Below, piece after piece: positions 8,572 through 17,409 of a stretch of DNA of 64,000 nt (position 1 is its first letter; every line of letters starts with the position of its first letter). Source of the stretch: Nostoc sp. FACHB-892 (GTDB taxonomy: Bacteria > Cyanobacteriota > Cyanobacteriia > Cyanobacteriales > Nostocaceae). The position numbers and the translations under genes were made by a program. The notes beneath the pieces were generated by a model. That model made no database searches. It was given only the letters and a program-made list of their open reading frames with translations, and had not been told where the DNA came from. Where the stretch lies: positions 32,577-96,576 of the forward strand of contig NZ_JACJTR010000029.1 of assembly GCF_014698795.1 (NCBI RefSeq), read 5' to 3'.

Positions 8572-9915
8572 TTACGCACTTAGCAGAGTAGCAGGTGTGC
8601 CGTCAGCCTGTAATAAAGCGCGTTTAGGCCCGTGGATGGGGTCTTCTACGATTATTGTTTGATCGCGGCTTGCTCCTAGTGAGACGATCGCGATCGGGAC
8701 TTCCATCAATTCAGCGAGGAATTTTAGATAGTCCAGTGCTTGCTGTGGCAAGTCTTCCAGGGTGCGGCAGTGGGTTGTTGACACTTTCCATCCTGGTAAG
8801 GTTTTGTAGATGGGGCGACATCTAGCAAATTGACGAGAACTGGTTGGGAAGTGTTCGCTGCGTTGGCCATCTATGTTGTATGCGACACAAACTTGAATTT
8901 CCTCTAATTCATCGAGGACATCCAGTTTGGTGAGCGCCATACAATCCATCCCGTTTATCCGCACAGCATAGCGACCAATGACTGCATCAAACCAGCCACA
9001 GCGACGTTTGCGTCCGGTGGTTGTGCCAAATTCGGCACCGCGATCGCACAACATTTCTCCCAACTCTCCATCCAATTCCGTGGGAAATGGCCCCTCTCCC
9101 ACTCGTGTCGTATAGGCTTTCGACACGCCAATTACCCGGTCAATCATTGTCGGCCCTACCCCTGTACCAACGCAAGCCCCGCCGGCTACAGGGTTAGAAG
9201 AGGTGACATAGGGATAAGTTCCATGATCTAAGTCAAGGAGCGTACCTTGTGCGCCTTCAAACAAAATATTTCGCCGTCGCGCAATCGCATCGGCTATTTT
9301 CAAGGATGTATCAACAACGTAAGGGCGCAAGCGTTCTGCATAACCCAAATACTCTTCAATCACCTCTTGTGGATTTAGAGGTGGCAAGTTGTAAAGCTTT
9401 TCTAAAATGACATTTTTATAATTAATCGTCCACTCCAACTGCTCACGTAGCTCATCTGGGTTCATTAAGTCTAAAACCCGAATGCCTGTACGTTCAGATT
9501 TGTCAGCATAAGTCGGCCCAATGCCCCGACCTGTTGTGCCGATCTTATGGCTTCCCCGTCGTTCTTCGGATGCCTGGTCAATCAAGCGATGATAAGGCAT
9601 CGTTACGTGGGCTGTCTCAGATATCAGCAGGTGGTCAGTGGAAATATTTAGTTCTTTTAATTGGTCGAGTTCTGCGATTAAAATCTGTGGATCGATGACT
9701 GTTCCACAGCCGATAATGCAATCGGTATTTGGGTATAAAATACCAGAGGGAATCAAGTGCAGTTTAAAGGTCTGACCTTTAACTACAATCGTGTGTCCAG
9801 CATTGACACCCCCTTGGTAACGAACCACAACATCTGCGGAACGGCTGAGTAAGTCAGTTATTTTACCTTTTCCTTCATCGCCCCATTGGGCACCTATGAC
9901 AATGACGTTAGCCAA
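8572..9915 (-). CDS. purA: Adenylosuccinate synthetase
   Basis: 447 residues, full length for the family. It makes adenylosuccinate from IMP, aspartate and GTP, the first committed step to AMP. The N-terminal MANVIVIGAQWGDEGKGK carries the GDEGKGK phosphate loop, GGVNAGHT the catalytic His, and TTGRKRRCGWFD and SYPYVTSSNP-like (TYPYVTSSNP) motifs are present. KLDVLD is the guanine-recognition element. The start is unambiguous. Confidence 0.97.
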   Translation of the reverse strand: MANVIVIGAQWGDEGKGKITDLLSRSADVVVRYQGGVNAGHTIVVKGQTFKLHLIPSGILYPNTDCIIGCGTVIDPQILIAELDQLKELNISTDHLLISETAHVTMPYHRLIDQASEERRGSHKIGTTGRGIGPTYADKSERTGIRVLDLMNPDELREQLEWTINYKNVILEKLYNLPPLNPQEVIEEYLGYAERLRPYVVDTSLKIADAIARRRNILFEGAQGTLLDLDHGTYPYVTSSNPVAGGACVGTGVGPTMIDRVIGVSKAYTTRVGEGPFPTELDGELGEMLCDRGAEFGTTTGRKRRCGWFDAVIGRYAVRINGMDCMALTKLDVLDELEEIQVCVAYNIDGQRSEHFPTSSRQFARCRPIYKTLPGWKVSTTHCRTLEDLPQQALDYLKFLAELMEVPIAIVSLGASRDQTIIVEDPIHGPKRALLQADGTPATLLSA

Positions 9916-9966
9916 GAGCTTATATTAAGAAGTAAAGTTTCCACAAACTATAATTATTAGCATATT

Positions 9967-9984
9967 GCTTGACATGAGTCAAGC
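9967..9984. promoter_or_regulatory. Palindrome just upstream of purA
   Basis: GCTTGAC-ATGA-GTCAAGC is a 7-bp perfect inverted repeat about 52 bases before the purA start codon. The position suits an operator or part of the 5' leader. I do not recognise the binding protein. Confidence 0.35.
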
Positions 9985-10014
9985 TTATTGCAGAATATAT
10001 TTAGTTTTAAATTC

Positions 10015-10033
10015 CAACGGTTAAAAACCGTTG
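10015..10033. other. Small perfect hairpin in purA/histidine-kinase spacer
   Basis: CAACGGTT-AAA-AACCGTTG, 8-bp stem with a 3-base loop. It lies in the 677-base divergent spacer between purA and the histidine kinase. The rest of the spacer holds one inverted-repeat element (10187-10276) and AT-rich sequence likely to contain the kinase promoter. Confidence 0.4.
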
Positions 10034-10186
10034 ATGTAACATTTAAGTTGATAAGCTGTTACGCATTTAACTTGAATATTTACATGAAGGCTGATGGCTA
10101 ATAACCGTTAACCGTCAACAGTTAACGATTGTAAAGAGTGTTTATACAATTTAGGCGCGTTAGGCGTGCATCAGCTGACCAATGCC

Positions 10187-10276
10187 CTAGTACCGCAAGG
10201 TAAAAGTCAAAATGAATATAGTGTAAATATTTTGTGGATTTGGAATGGGTTGTTTATTTCCGCCGCGCTGTACTAG
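10187..10276. mobile_element. MITE-like element, family A copy 1 (90 bp)
   Basis: It begins CTAGTACCGCAAGG and ends CCGCCGCGCTGTACTAG. The termini are inverted repeats with CTAGTAC.GC..GGCGG in common. There is no coding capacity. It is the same family as 14781-14891 and 56069-56179, which are 111 bp each; this copy is shorter internally. Confidence 0.75.
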
Positions 10277-10592
10277 TTTTATTTTGAATTTACGGATAAT
10301 GGGAGTTAATTAGAATTCCAAACATAGAGATGTTGCAATGCAACGTTTCTACAAATTTGATAGATAGGCAACTTATCTTAATTAAAGCTTAAAATGAATT
10401 TATATTAAAAATTAGCGGATTTATCTGTAACTATTATGTATAAATCATCATTCTAAACAATCCAGATATTTACAACTCTAAAAGATTGTATTTTGTTACC
10501 TGTGCTGTCACAATCATTAAAATATCTCAGTATTTGTTTTTAATCTTTAATTTTAACTGATGGAGGGCATCTGCGGCAGAAAGGGCGATCGC

Positions 10593-12758
10593 ATGATCAA
10601 AAAATGGTATCGAGTCCAAAAGCTGAAAGCAATATTCGTTTTAGCATTGGCAGTTGTATTTGCAAATGCTGTAATCTCATATAGCAACACTGTTCAGCTG
10701 ATTTACAACCAGCAAAGAGTGACATCCTCATATAAATTTCTTACTCAACTTGAAAGTATCCAATCTACACTCAAAGATATTGAAACTGCACAACGTAATT
10801 ACTTGATTACAGCAGATGCAGATGATTTAAAAACTTATGTTGCAGCTTATCAAGAAACTAATAGCAAGATTCAAACTCTTAGCAACTTAACTGCTGAAAA
10901 TAATCAAAAGCAGCAGTGCATTTCTTTGCTGAAGCCGAAAATTACCAACAGGCTCAACATCCTGCAACAAGAAATTCTTCTTAGACAAAACGATGGATTT
11001 GAAGCAGTTAGGCAGCGAATTTTATCTGATAAAAACAACCAAAACAGCCAAGAAATCAAACAGTTTATTCACGAATTTTTAGAGATAGAACAAAATTTAT
11101 TACAGCAGGGAATGCAGCAGTCACAAGCAAGTTCCCAAAAAGCAATAGTCACATTTTTTATCGCTGCTATTGTGGATTTTGTGCTGGTAGCGCTGCTGTA
11201 TGATTTGTTGTGGCGTTATATCAGGCAACTTCAGCAGACGGAACTGGCTTTACGCCAAAGCGAAAACCGTTTACGAGCCGTGATAGATGCAGAACCAGAA
11301 TGCATCAAATTAATTGCCGGGGATGGCACCCTTTTAGAAATTAACGCAGAAGGATTGGCAATGATGGAAGTGGAAAGTGCTGATGTATTAATTGGTAAAC
11401 CAATTGCTGCGGTAATTGTACCAGAGTACAGAGAAGCTTTTGCCGACTTGCATAAAAGTATCTGCCAAGGTAACAAGGGAAATTTGAAGTTTGAAATTGT
11501 TGGATTTAAAGGTACCCGTCGCTACATAGAAACTCATGCTGTTCCATTGCGTAACGAATGCGATGGTACGTTTATTCATTTGGCACTGATGCGAGATATA
11601 ACCCAGCAAAAACAAGCAGAACAGAAAATCCGTGAACAAGGGTTGCTGCTGGATGTCTCAACTGAGGGGATTTTGGTGCGAAATATCTACAACCAAATCT
11701 TGTTTTGGAATCAAGGTGCTGAACGTCTGTACGGTTGGAAGGCTGAGGAAGTTGTGGGTAAGAATGTTTTGCAACTTTTGTATAAAGATTCACCACAGCT
11801 AGAAGATGCTTACTTAAAAGTGATGAATACAGGTGAGTGGCAGGGTGAGTTGGATCAACTGACAAAGGAAGGTAAAGTAATTATCGTTGAAAGTCGCTGG
11901 ATACTGATCCGAGATGATAATGAACAACCCAAATCCATTTTGAGTGTGAACACCGAGATTACGCAGCAGAAACAATTAGAAGCTCAACTTCTGCGATCGC
12001 AACGTTTGGAGAGTATCGGTACGTTAGCTGGCGGTATCGTCCATGACCTGAACAATATACTATCCCCAATTTTAATGTCAGTTCAACTGTTGCAGAAGAA
12101 ATTGCCCGATTCGCAGAGTCAGCAAATACTGCAAACTCTAGAAAATAATGTTAAACGCGGCGCTAATTTGCTCAAGCAAGTATTGTCTTTTGCACGGGGT
12201 ATTGAAGGCAAACGAACAATTGTGCAAATTCAGCCTTTGATGGTAGAAATTGAGCAAATTATCGCTCAAACATTCCCCAAATCTATTATCTGTCAGGCAG
12301 ATATCCCTAAAAATCTGTGGTGCGTGGGTGGAGACATAACTCAAATACATCAGGTGCTGATAAATTTAGTAGTTAATGCCCGCGATGCCATGCCCAATGG
12401 CGGTATCTTGAGGATTACTGCGGAAAATCTGGTGATTGGTGAACATTCTGCCCAGATCAATATTGATGCTAAAGTGGGTTCTTATGTTGCGATCGTGGTG
12501 ACAGATACTGGTATGGGTATGTCGTCGGAAGTTCAGCAACGGATTTTTGAACCATTTTTCACCACCAAAGACGTAGGCAAAGGTACAGGTTTAGGACTTT
12601 CTACGGCTTTGGGTATTATTAAGAATCACGGTGGTTTTGTCAATGTTTGCAGTCAGGTAGGCAGAGGGACTCAATTTACAGTTTATTTACCTGCATCAAC
12701 ATTCAGAGACACACATTTGCTGTCTCAAGAACTGGAATCAGTTACAGGAGATGGCTAA
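10593..12758 (+). CDS. Membrane sensor histidine kinase, CHASE3-PAS-PAS-HisKA-HATPase
   Basis: 721 residues from the ATG at 10593, which has AAAGGG just upstream; the ATG at 10560 is less likely. An N-terminal membrane helix (about 10-32) and a second at about 186-210 bracket a CHASE3-type extracytoplasmic helical sensor with LESIQSTLKDIETAQRNYL. Two PAS domains follow (about 225-345 and 350-470). The phospho-acceptor His is in GGIVHDLNNIL, at about residue 484. The ATPase part shows NLVVNARDAMPNGG, DTGMGM and GKGTGLGLSTALGI. The HDLNN variant places it with NtrB/hybrid-type kinases. No response regulator is adjacent, so the partner is unknown. Confidence 0.92.
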   Translation: MIKKWYRVQKLKAIFVLALAVVFANAVISYSNTVQLIYNQQRVTSSYKFLTQLESIQSTLKDIETAQRNYLITADADDLKTYVAAYQETNSKIQTLSNLTAENNQKQQCISLLKPKITNRLNILQQEILLRQNDGFEAVRQRILSDKNNQNSQEIKQFIHEFLEIEQNLLQQGMQQSQASSQKAIVTFFIAAIVDFVLVALLYDLLWRYIRQLQQTELALRQSENRLRAVIDAEPECIKLIAGDGTLLEINAEGLAMMEVESADVLIGKPIAAVIVPEYREAFADLHKSICQGNKGNLKFEIVGFKGTRRYIETHAVPLRNECDGTFIHLALMRDITQQKQAEQKIREQGLLLDVSTEGILVRNIYNQILFWNQGAERLYGWKAEEVVGKNVLQLLYKDSPQLEDAYLKVMNTGEWQGELDQLTKEGKVIIVESRWILIRDDNEQPKSILSVNTEITQQKQLEAQLLRSQRLESIGTLAGGIVHDLNNILSPILMSVQLLQKKLPDSQSQQILQTLENNVKRGANLLKQVLSFARGIEGKRTIVQIQPLMVEIEQIIAQTFPKSIICQADIPKNLWCVGGDITQIHQVLINLVVNARDAMPNGGILRITAENLVIGEHSAQINIDAKVGSYVAIVVTDTGMGMSSEVQQRIFEPFFTTKDVGKGTGLGLSTALGIIKNHGGFVNVCSQVGRGTQFTVYLPASTFRDTHLLSQELESVTGDG

Positions 12759-12902
12759 TTTATTTGGGTGGTGAAAATATTACAGACTACAAAAAATCCT
12801 ATCAACCAAAACTTTCTGCCCACGTTGAAATTAGTTAATAGAAATAAAAAATATCAGTTAATATGATACGCCGTTATCACTATTATTTTGTCTGGACTAT
12901 AT

Positions 12903-13037
12903 ACGGACTCGACTCTTGGGTATTCGTTATGAATCCACCATACTTTTATTCTATTAGACTGTGCAGGTGCGCTACCTGAGATTAAATACCCTGCCTGAGT
13001 CATTAAGGTTTCAAAAAGTATTTGAGTCGAGAACCGT
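12903..13037. mobile_element. Possible small inverted-repeat element (135 bp)
   Basis: ACGGACTCGACTC at 12903 is nearly the inverse of GAGTCGAGAACCGT ending at 13037 (one-base indel). There is no gene inside. Only one copy occurs in this window, so its mobile nature is inferred from form alone. Confidence 0.35.
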
Positions 13038-13081
13038 ACAATTAAAAGCTGCTAGTCCCTGTATTTGATGTCTGTTTAGGG

Positions 13082-13414
13082 TCATAGCTTACCCTGATAA
13101 GTCGTAAAAATTCTATATCCTGGTAATACTAAAGCAATTCCAGTTAACTCGTGAATTTTACCGGGATATTTATAGGGAATATCATCTGGTACGTTCCCAC
13201 CAATGCGAAAACTAAAACCAAATAGCCATATATACAAACCAGGTAATAGTAAATCCATGCTATGTGCAATAGCTCTCATTGCCTCATTTTCTTTAAAAGA
13301 AGCCCAATTTCTGGCTATAGCGAATTTTTTGGAGATATTTTTCAGGTTTGTGGTTTCTAACATGGTCTTAATTTCAATCCCAAATAGGGATTTAGTAAGT
13401 TTTAAGGGTTTCAA
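13082..13414 (-). CDS. Weakly supported hypothetical protein
   Basis: 110 residues from a TTG, or 93 from the ATG at 13363. It contains one long hydrophobic stretch (SMDLLLPGLYIWLFGFSF). No clear ribosome-binding site precedes either start, no family was recognised, and an 87-codon frame is open on the opposite strand. It could be a real small membrane protein or chance. Confidence 0.3.
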   Translation of the reverse strand: MKPLKLTKSLFGIEIKTMLETTNLKNISKKFAIARNWASFKENEAMRAIAHSMDLLLPGLYIWLFGFSFRIGGNVPDDIPYKYPGKIHELTGIALVLPGYRIFTTYQGKL

Positions 13415-13564
13415 TCCCTGTAAAATAAATGGTTTCGCAACCTACCCTATCATGATATTACGCTAGTTTATAAATCTAGAATGTGCAATACTGTTCGCCG
13501 TGATCGCGCAAAGTCCTGATAGCATTAACGGCATCTGAGTTCATTGGATGGCTAAGGTTAAAAT

Positions 13565-14443
13565 GTGAGAAAAATTAAACTACTGGGTTTGGTATTAATT
13601 AGTTTGGCAATGGTGTTGTGGTTTAATTTGCGTTCCTCAACACCGTCAATACCAACTATTACATCTTCACCACCAAAAACTATCCGCTACTTCAAGCGCA
13701 CTTTGCCCCAAAGCATCGCTCACACTCTCTTAATTCCAGCTAATAGCAGATTTTTGGTAACTCCTGCACTATCACAAAAGGTAGCCACAGTAGAGGAATT
13801 TGCCGAGAAGCATCGAGCCTTAGCTATTTTGAACGCAGGCTTTTTTGACCCAGCCAACCAAAAATCTACATCCTATGTCATCCTCCAAGGGAAGTTGGTA
13901 GCTAACCCCAAGGAAAACGAGAGACTGGTGAACAATCCCAACTTAAAATCTTACCTGAGTCAAATTTTCAATCGCACAGAATTTCGCCGTTACTCATGTG
14001 GAAAGACAGTTCGCTATGATATTGCCCTGCACAATGCGTCACAGCCAGCAGGTTGTCGGTTAGTCGATGCTATAGGTGCAGGCCCAAGCCTGTTACCAGA
14101 ACTGACTTTAGAAAAAGAAGGCTTTGTAGATAATGCCAATAAACGAGATGCACTTGGCAGCAACCAACCTAACGCCAGAACTGCCGTAGGTATTACTCGT
14201 GATGGCAACGTTGTTTTAGTTATGGTGGCTCAAAAACCCTCGGCACCCGGTAACTCTGGAGTATCCTTGCCAGCACTAGCCGATTTTATGAAAACTCTTG
14301 GTGCTGATAAAGCGATGAATCTCGATGGAGGAAGTTCGTCTTCACTTTATTACAATGGCAAAACCTTTTACGGGAAGGTTGATTTGGAAGGAAATCCTAT
14401 CAAGCGTCCCGTAAAATCAGTTTTGCTGGTTCAGGAAAACTAG
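13565..14443 (+). CDS. Secreted phosphodiester glycosidase (NAGPA-like) domain protein
   Basis: 292 residues from a GTG start preceded by AAGG. It has an N-terminal signal/anchor (residues 3-21, LGLVLISLAMVLWFNL core). The NAGPA/DUF2233 fold is shown by ILNAGFFDP, GAGPSLL, NARTAVGITRDGNVVLVMV and the signature MNLDGGSSSSLYYNG near the C-terminus. Family members hydrolyse sugar phosphodiesters or exposed saccharide linkages. An extracytoplasmic role in envelope or polysaccharide turnover is plausible, but the substrate is unknown. Confidence 0.88.
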   Translation: MRKIKLLGLVLISLAMVLWFNLRSSTPSIPTITSSPPKTIRYFKRTLPQSIAHTLLIPANSRFLVTPALSQKVATVEEFAEKHRALAILNAGFFDPANQKSTSYVILQGKLVANPKENERLVNNPNLKSYLSQIFNRTEFRRYSCGKTVRYDIALHNASQPAGCRLVDAIGAGPSLLPELTLEKEGFVDNANKRDALGSNQPNARTAVGITRDGNVVLVMVAQKPSAPGNSGVSLPALADFMKTLGADKAMNLDGGSSSSLYYNGKTFYGKVDLEGNPIKRPVKSVLLVQEN

Positions 14444-14539
14444 TATTGAACGCTATCTGAGGGGGCAAGTTTTTACTACCCTCTTATACCAATTCACGAC
14501 AATATTGATACATATAGATTTCTCGTAGGGCCTTGTCTT

Positions 14540-14708
14540 TGCCCATTGGTGTCAACTTAAGAAGATAAGACCCAAATTTGTTGGGTGTAAGCGTCAATGT
14601 CTCGATGACGCTTACGCCTTGCTTTAACTAATCCAAACAGCTTTTGACGTTCCACAAGATAAGGAACAGCCTCATGTGCATCACCACGGAGAATGACACC
14701 AATGGGCA
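14540..14708. repeat. 14-bp perfect inverted repeat around a gene remnant
   Basis: TGCCCATTGGTGTC (14540-14553) and its exact complement GACACCAATGGGCA (14695-14708) flank about 140 bp. The right arm falls inside the remnant reading frame at 14557-14736, so part of that coding sequence appears to have been duplicated in inverted orientation. Confidence 0.6.
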
Positions 14709-14736
14709 CTGCCGTGTCTTTACAGGTGTACTTTTC
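14557..14736 (-). pseudogene. Remnant of an unidentified protein gene (C-terminal part)
   Basis: A minus-strand frame without a start codon reads about 59 residues to a TAA, including VILRGDAHEAVPYLVERQ followed by KLFGLVKARRKRHRDIDAYT. The well-formed, highly charged sequence looks like genuine protein. A TAA lies directly upstream, so only the tail of a gene survives. I do not recognise the parent family. It sits between two element-like structures. Confidence 0.45.
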
Positions 14737-14780
14737 TTAGCGTCTTGGCTTCTGTTAATTGAGAGATATGTTTGAGCCAA

Positions 14781-14891
14781 CTAGTACCGCAAGGCGGAAG
14801 TGAAAAATAAAAAGTTAAAATTCAAAAGTTTTATGGAATAAAATTTTTATGGCTTTTCAATAATCTGTTTATTTCCGTCATGCTGTACTAG
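14781..14891. mobile_element. MITE-like element, family A copy 2 (111 bp)
   Basis: It starts CTAGTACCGCAAGGCGGAA and ends TTTCCGTCATGCTGTACTAG, with the terminal inverted repeats of family A. The AT-rich interior has no coding capacity. It has the same length as the copy at 56069-56179. Confidence 0.78.
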
Positions 14892-15181
14892 ATATACTAG
14901 TCTTGTTATTCGCCACAAGTTTTTAAATCCTAGAAATAAATAAGTTAACAGCATCAGCGATCGCAAAACTTGAATCTTTAAAATTCGATAAAGCTTCACA
15001 AATAATATTTTGTCATTCAACAGACTACAAAAATCAAGCTTCACTATTTTTTGTAGCGTAATTACATTAAATTGTAATGTTCAATAGAGGAAAATTTTTT
15101 CTGTTTGAGCCGAAAATTACTGCTAAAACTACCTCTAAAGTATTGACCATAAGGATTATTGACAATTTTGCTCAAATCTAA

Positions 15182-15230
15182 TTGGACAATATCGAAAGAA
15201 TGGACAATCCAAATCGAAAGAATGGACAAT
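15182..15230 (+). repeat. Direct repeats upstream of the glycine-rich gene
   Basis: ATCGAAAGAATGGACAAT occurs at 15191-15208 and exactly again at 15213-15230. A third TTGGACAAT half-copy lies at 15182-15190. The last repeat runs straight into the hairpin at 15228. Spaced repeats of this kind can be binding sites for a dimeric regulator. Confidence 0.6.
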
Positions 15231-15269
15231 CTAATCTATATTTTATTCATTTGAAATATAGATTAGATT
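15228..15269. promoter_or_regulatory. Perfect 16-bp stem hairpin in the leader of the glycine-rich gene
   Basis: AATCTAATCTATATTT (15228-15243) pairs exactly with AAATATAGATTAGATT (15254-15269) around a 10-base loop. It lies about 145 bases before the start codon at 15415 and overlaps the direct repeats. It has no U-tract in the gene's direction, so an operator or an RNA leader structure is more likely than a terminator. The rest of 14892-15414 is AT-rich without a gene. Confidence 0.55.
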
Positions 15270-15414
15270 TTGTATAGTTTTGCTAAAGGTAGTAATTGCT
15301 GTTTTTATTAGTATTTCTTTATTGAAGATGAAAGTCAAAAAATGCTTTCATTCACGCCTTTGATCTTCCTTTTGATAGAGGAATTTCAGTTCAAGTAATA
15401 GGAGCTTAATTCTA

Positions 15415-17160
15415 ATGGCAACTTCTGACAATAGCAATCAAACTGCTGGGTCACAAGGTACTAGCAACATATCTGGTAACGGAAATTTTTCTTTCAGTGA
15501 TGGCAAATGGCAGTCCACCGATGGCAGCAGTTTAGATAGTAGCAGTGGCTTCGGTGGCGGTGGCTCCGGTAGAAGTGGCTCCGGTAGCGGTGGCTTCGGT
15601 GGCGGTGGCTCCGGTAGCGGTGGCTCCGGTAGCGGTGGCTTCGGTGGCGGTGGCTCCGGTAGAAGTGGCTCCGGTGGCGCTGGCTTCGGTGGCGGTGGCT
15701 CCGGTGGCGCTGGCTCCGGTAGCGGTAGCTTCGGTGGCGGTGGCTTCGGTGGCGGTGGCTCCGGTAGAAGTGGCTCCGGTAGCGGTGGCTTCGGTGGCGG
15801 TGGCTTCGGTGGCGGTGGCTCCGGTAGCGGTGGCTTCGGCGGCGGTGGCTCCGGTAGCGGTGGCTTCGGTGGCGGTGGCTCCGGTGGCGCTGCTAGTGGT
15901 AGCGGTGGCTCCGGTGGCGCTGGTAGCGGTGGCTTCGGTGGCGCTGGTAGCGGTGGCTTCGCTTCCTTCATTGGTGGTGGTAACTCATCCACAACCAGCG
16001 AAGATGGAAAGTACGCCTACAATTACGAGCGACCACTCGACGAGCGGGCTTTAACTGATACTAATAATCCGTTCAATCAACTGGTCGGAGTCCTTGGCGG
16101 TGATCCCAGCGCATTAGGTGGTGGTAGCAACCCTTTTGCTGGTGGTAACGCATCCGGTGATAGCGCATCTGGTGGTGGTAACCCATCCCGTGGTAACGCA
16201 TCTGGTGGTGGTAACGCATCCGGTGATAGCGCATTTGGTGGTGGTAACAACCCCTTCGGTGGTGGTAACGCATCCCGTGGTAACGCATCTGGTGGTGGTA
16301 ACCCATCCCGTGGTAACGCATCCGGTGATAGCGCATTTGGTGGTGGTAACAACCCCTTGGGTGGTAGTAACGCATCTGGTGGTGGTAGCAACCCCTTGGG
16401 TGGTGGTAATAACCCCTTTGCTGGTGGTAACGCATCTGTTGGTGGTACCTCTAGTAGTAACAATGCTGCTGCTAGTGGCAACCTCCCTGGTAACTTACCA
16501 TTTGGCAGCACTCCCCCCTCCAACGAGAGTGGTAGCAACCTACCTGAAACTGGCAACGGTTTACCTGTACCTTATAAGAGCGACAACTGGATATCTGATA
16601 TTCAAAACTTAGATGGTGCCAATGCTACTGGTAACAGTGGTCAAGGTAACGGTAACTGGGGTTTTGGTAGTAACAACACAACCGACGGTAATGGTAACTG
16701 GAATTTTGGTGGTAGCAACACAACCAATGGTAACGGTAACTGGAACTACGGTGATGGCGGCAAAACCGAAGGTAATGGTAACTGGGGCTTTGGTAACGAG
16801 AATACAACCAACGGTAACGGTAACTGGAACTTAGGTAATAACAACGACATCCTTGGTAATGCTAATACACTCCCTGGTAGTAACAACGACGTCCTTGGTA
16901 CTAGCAACACTGGCAATGTAAATAACAGCAATCTCCTTGGAAACCGGATTGAAGCCAGTGGTGATAACAAAACACTCGTTGGTAATGAAGGCTGGAATTT
17001 CTCTGTTGGTAGCGAACTGATATCGCTAGGTAGCACTAAGCCTAGCCAAGATATAGGAACTGATGTCAAGAGTTTACTCAGCAGTTCTGACCTTGTAACA
17101 TCCGCCATGTCAAATCCAGGCTACAACAACCCAAATTATGATTTCTCTACCATATCCTAA
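15415..17160 (+). CDS. Modular Gly/Ser/Asn-rich repeat protein, function unknown
   Basis: 581 residues; GGAG lies 10 bases before the ATG. Five zones can be read. (1) Residues 1-45 are polar, with GNGNFSFSDGKW. (2) About 46-185 are almost only Gly, Ser, Phe, Arg and Ala in GFGGGGSGSG-type units. (3) A short mixed linker carries KYAYNYERPLDERAL. (4) About 225-365 repeat GGGNASGGGNPSRGNASGD-like units. (5) About 405-480 hold five 14-residue units of the form GNGNWxFGxxNTTx, followed by an Asn/Leu-rich tail. There is no signal peptide, membrane helix, Cys or enzyme motif. Low-complexity repeat chemistry suggests a structural or secreted surface protein, but nothing in the sequence fixes its location. 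It is convergent with the PatA-like gene. Confidence 0.8.
   Translation: MATSDNSNQTAGSQGTSNISGNGNFSFSDGKWQSTDGSSLDSSSGFGGGGSGRSGSGSGGFGGGGSGSGGSGSGGFGGGGSGRSGSGGAGFGGGGSGGAGSGSGSFGGGGFGGGGSGRSGSGSGGFGGGGFGGGGSGSGGFGGGGSGSGGFGGGGSGGAASGSGGSGGAGSGGFGGAGSGGFASFIGGGNSSTTSEDGKYAYNYERPLDERALTDTNNPFNQLVGVLGGDPSALGGGSNPFAGGNASGDSASGGGNPSRGNASGGGNASGDSAFGGGNNPFGGGNASRGNASGGGNPSRGNASGDSAFGGGNNPLGGSNASGGGSNPLGGGNNPFAGGNASVGGTSSSNNAAASGNLPGNLPFGSTPPSNESGSNLPETGNGLPVPYKSDNWISDIQNLDGANATGNSGQGNGNWGFGSNNTTDGNGNWNFGGSNTTNGNGNWNYGDGGKTEGNGNWGFGNENTTNGNGNWNLGNNNDILGNANTLPGSNNDVLGTSNTGNVNNSNLLGNRIEASGDNKTLVGNEGWNFSVGSELISLGSTKPSQDIGTDVKSLLSSSDLVTSAMSNPGYNNPNYDFSTIS
15545..15960 (+). repeat. GGTGGCGGTGGCTCC-type tandem DNA repeats
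   Basis: Highly repetitive 15- to 30-bp units encode GGGGSGSGGF blocks. The base composition is sharply G-rich on the plus strand compared with the AT-rich flanks. The array keeps all three plus frames and at least one minus frame open, which produces long shadow frames. Confidence 0.85.
16630..16850 (+). repeat. Five 42-bp repeats encoding GNGNWxFG units
   Basis: Repeats of GGTAACGGTAACTGG and its variants have a 42-bp period and encode five 14-residue units in the last third of the glycine-rich protein. Trp and an aromatic/Leu residue hold fixed positions in every unit, the pattern expected of a solenoid or stacked-turn fold. Confidence 0.8.
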
Positions 17161-17409
17161 AACTTTGTAGCAGATAGGGGCCAGTTTTCGCATCGGTAAG
17201 CCTGTCTATTGTAGCAATGAGTCTTTTTGTCAACCTGAGTTGATTACATTTTGAATATAATACTTCTCGGTTAAGCTTTGCAGTTGAAATTGCTCTGATT
17301 GAGCGCTGTAAGAATCAACCTTCTAGCACTTCAAAAATTTCAATCTGTAACTAACCCAGAAGTATTACTTTTTGCAATGCAGTGACCCTTTTTGAGTCGC
17401 TAATTTTTT

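Noticed and set aside
15438..15992. Long Pro/Leu/Glu-rich frame on the minus strand opposite the glycine-rich gene, and parallel Val/Ala-rich frames on the plus strand
   Set aside because: They arise from the GGTGGCGGTGGCTCC repeats, which contain no stops in several frames. They lack ribosome-binding sites, and the Gly-rich frame continues through non-repetitive sequence.
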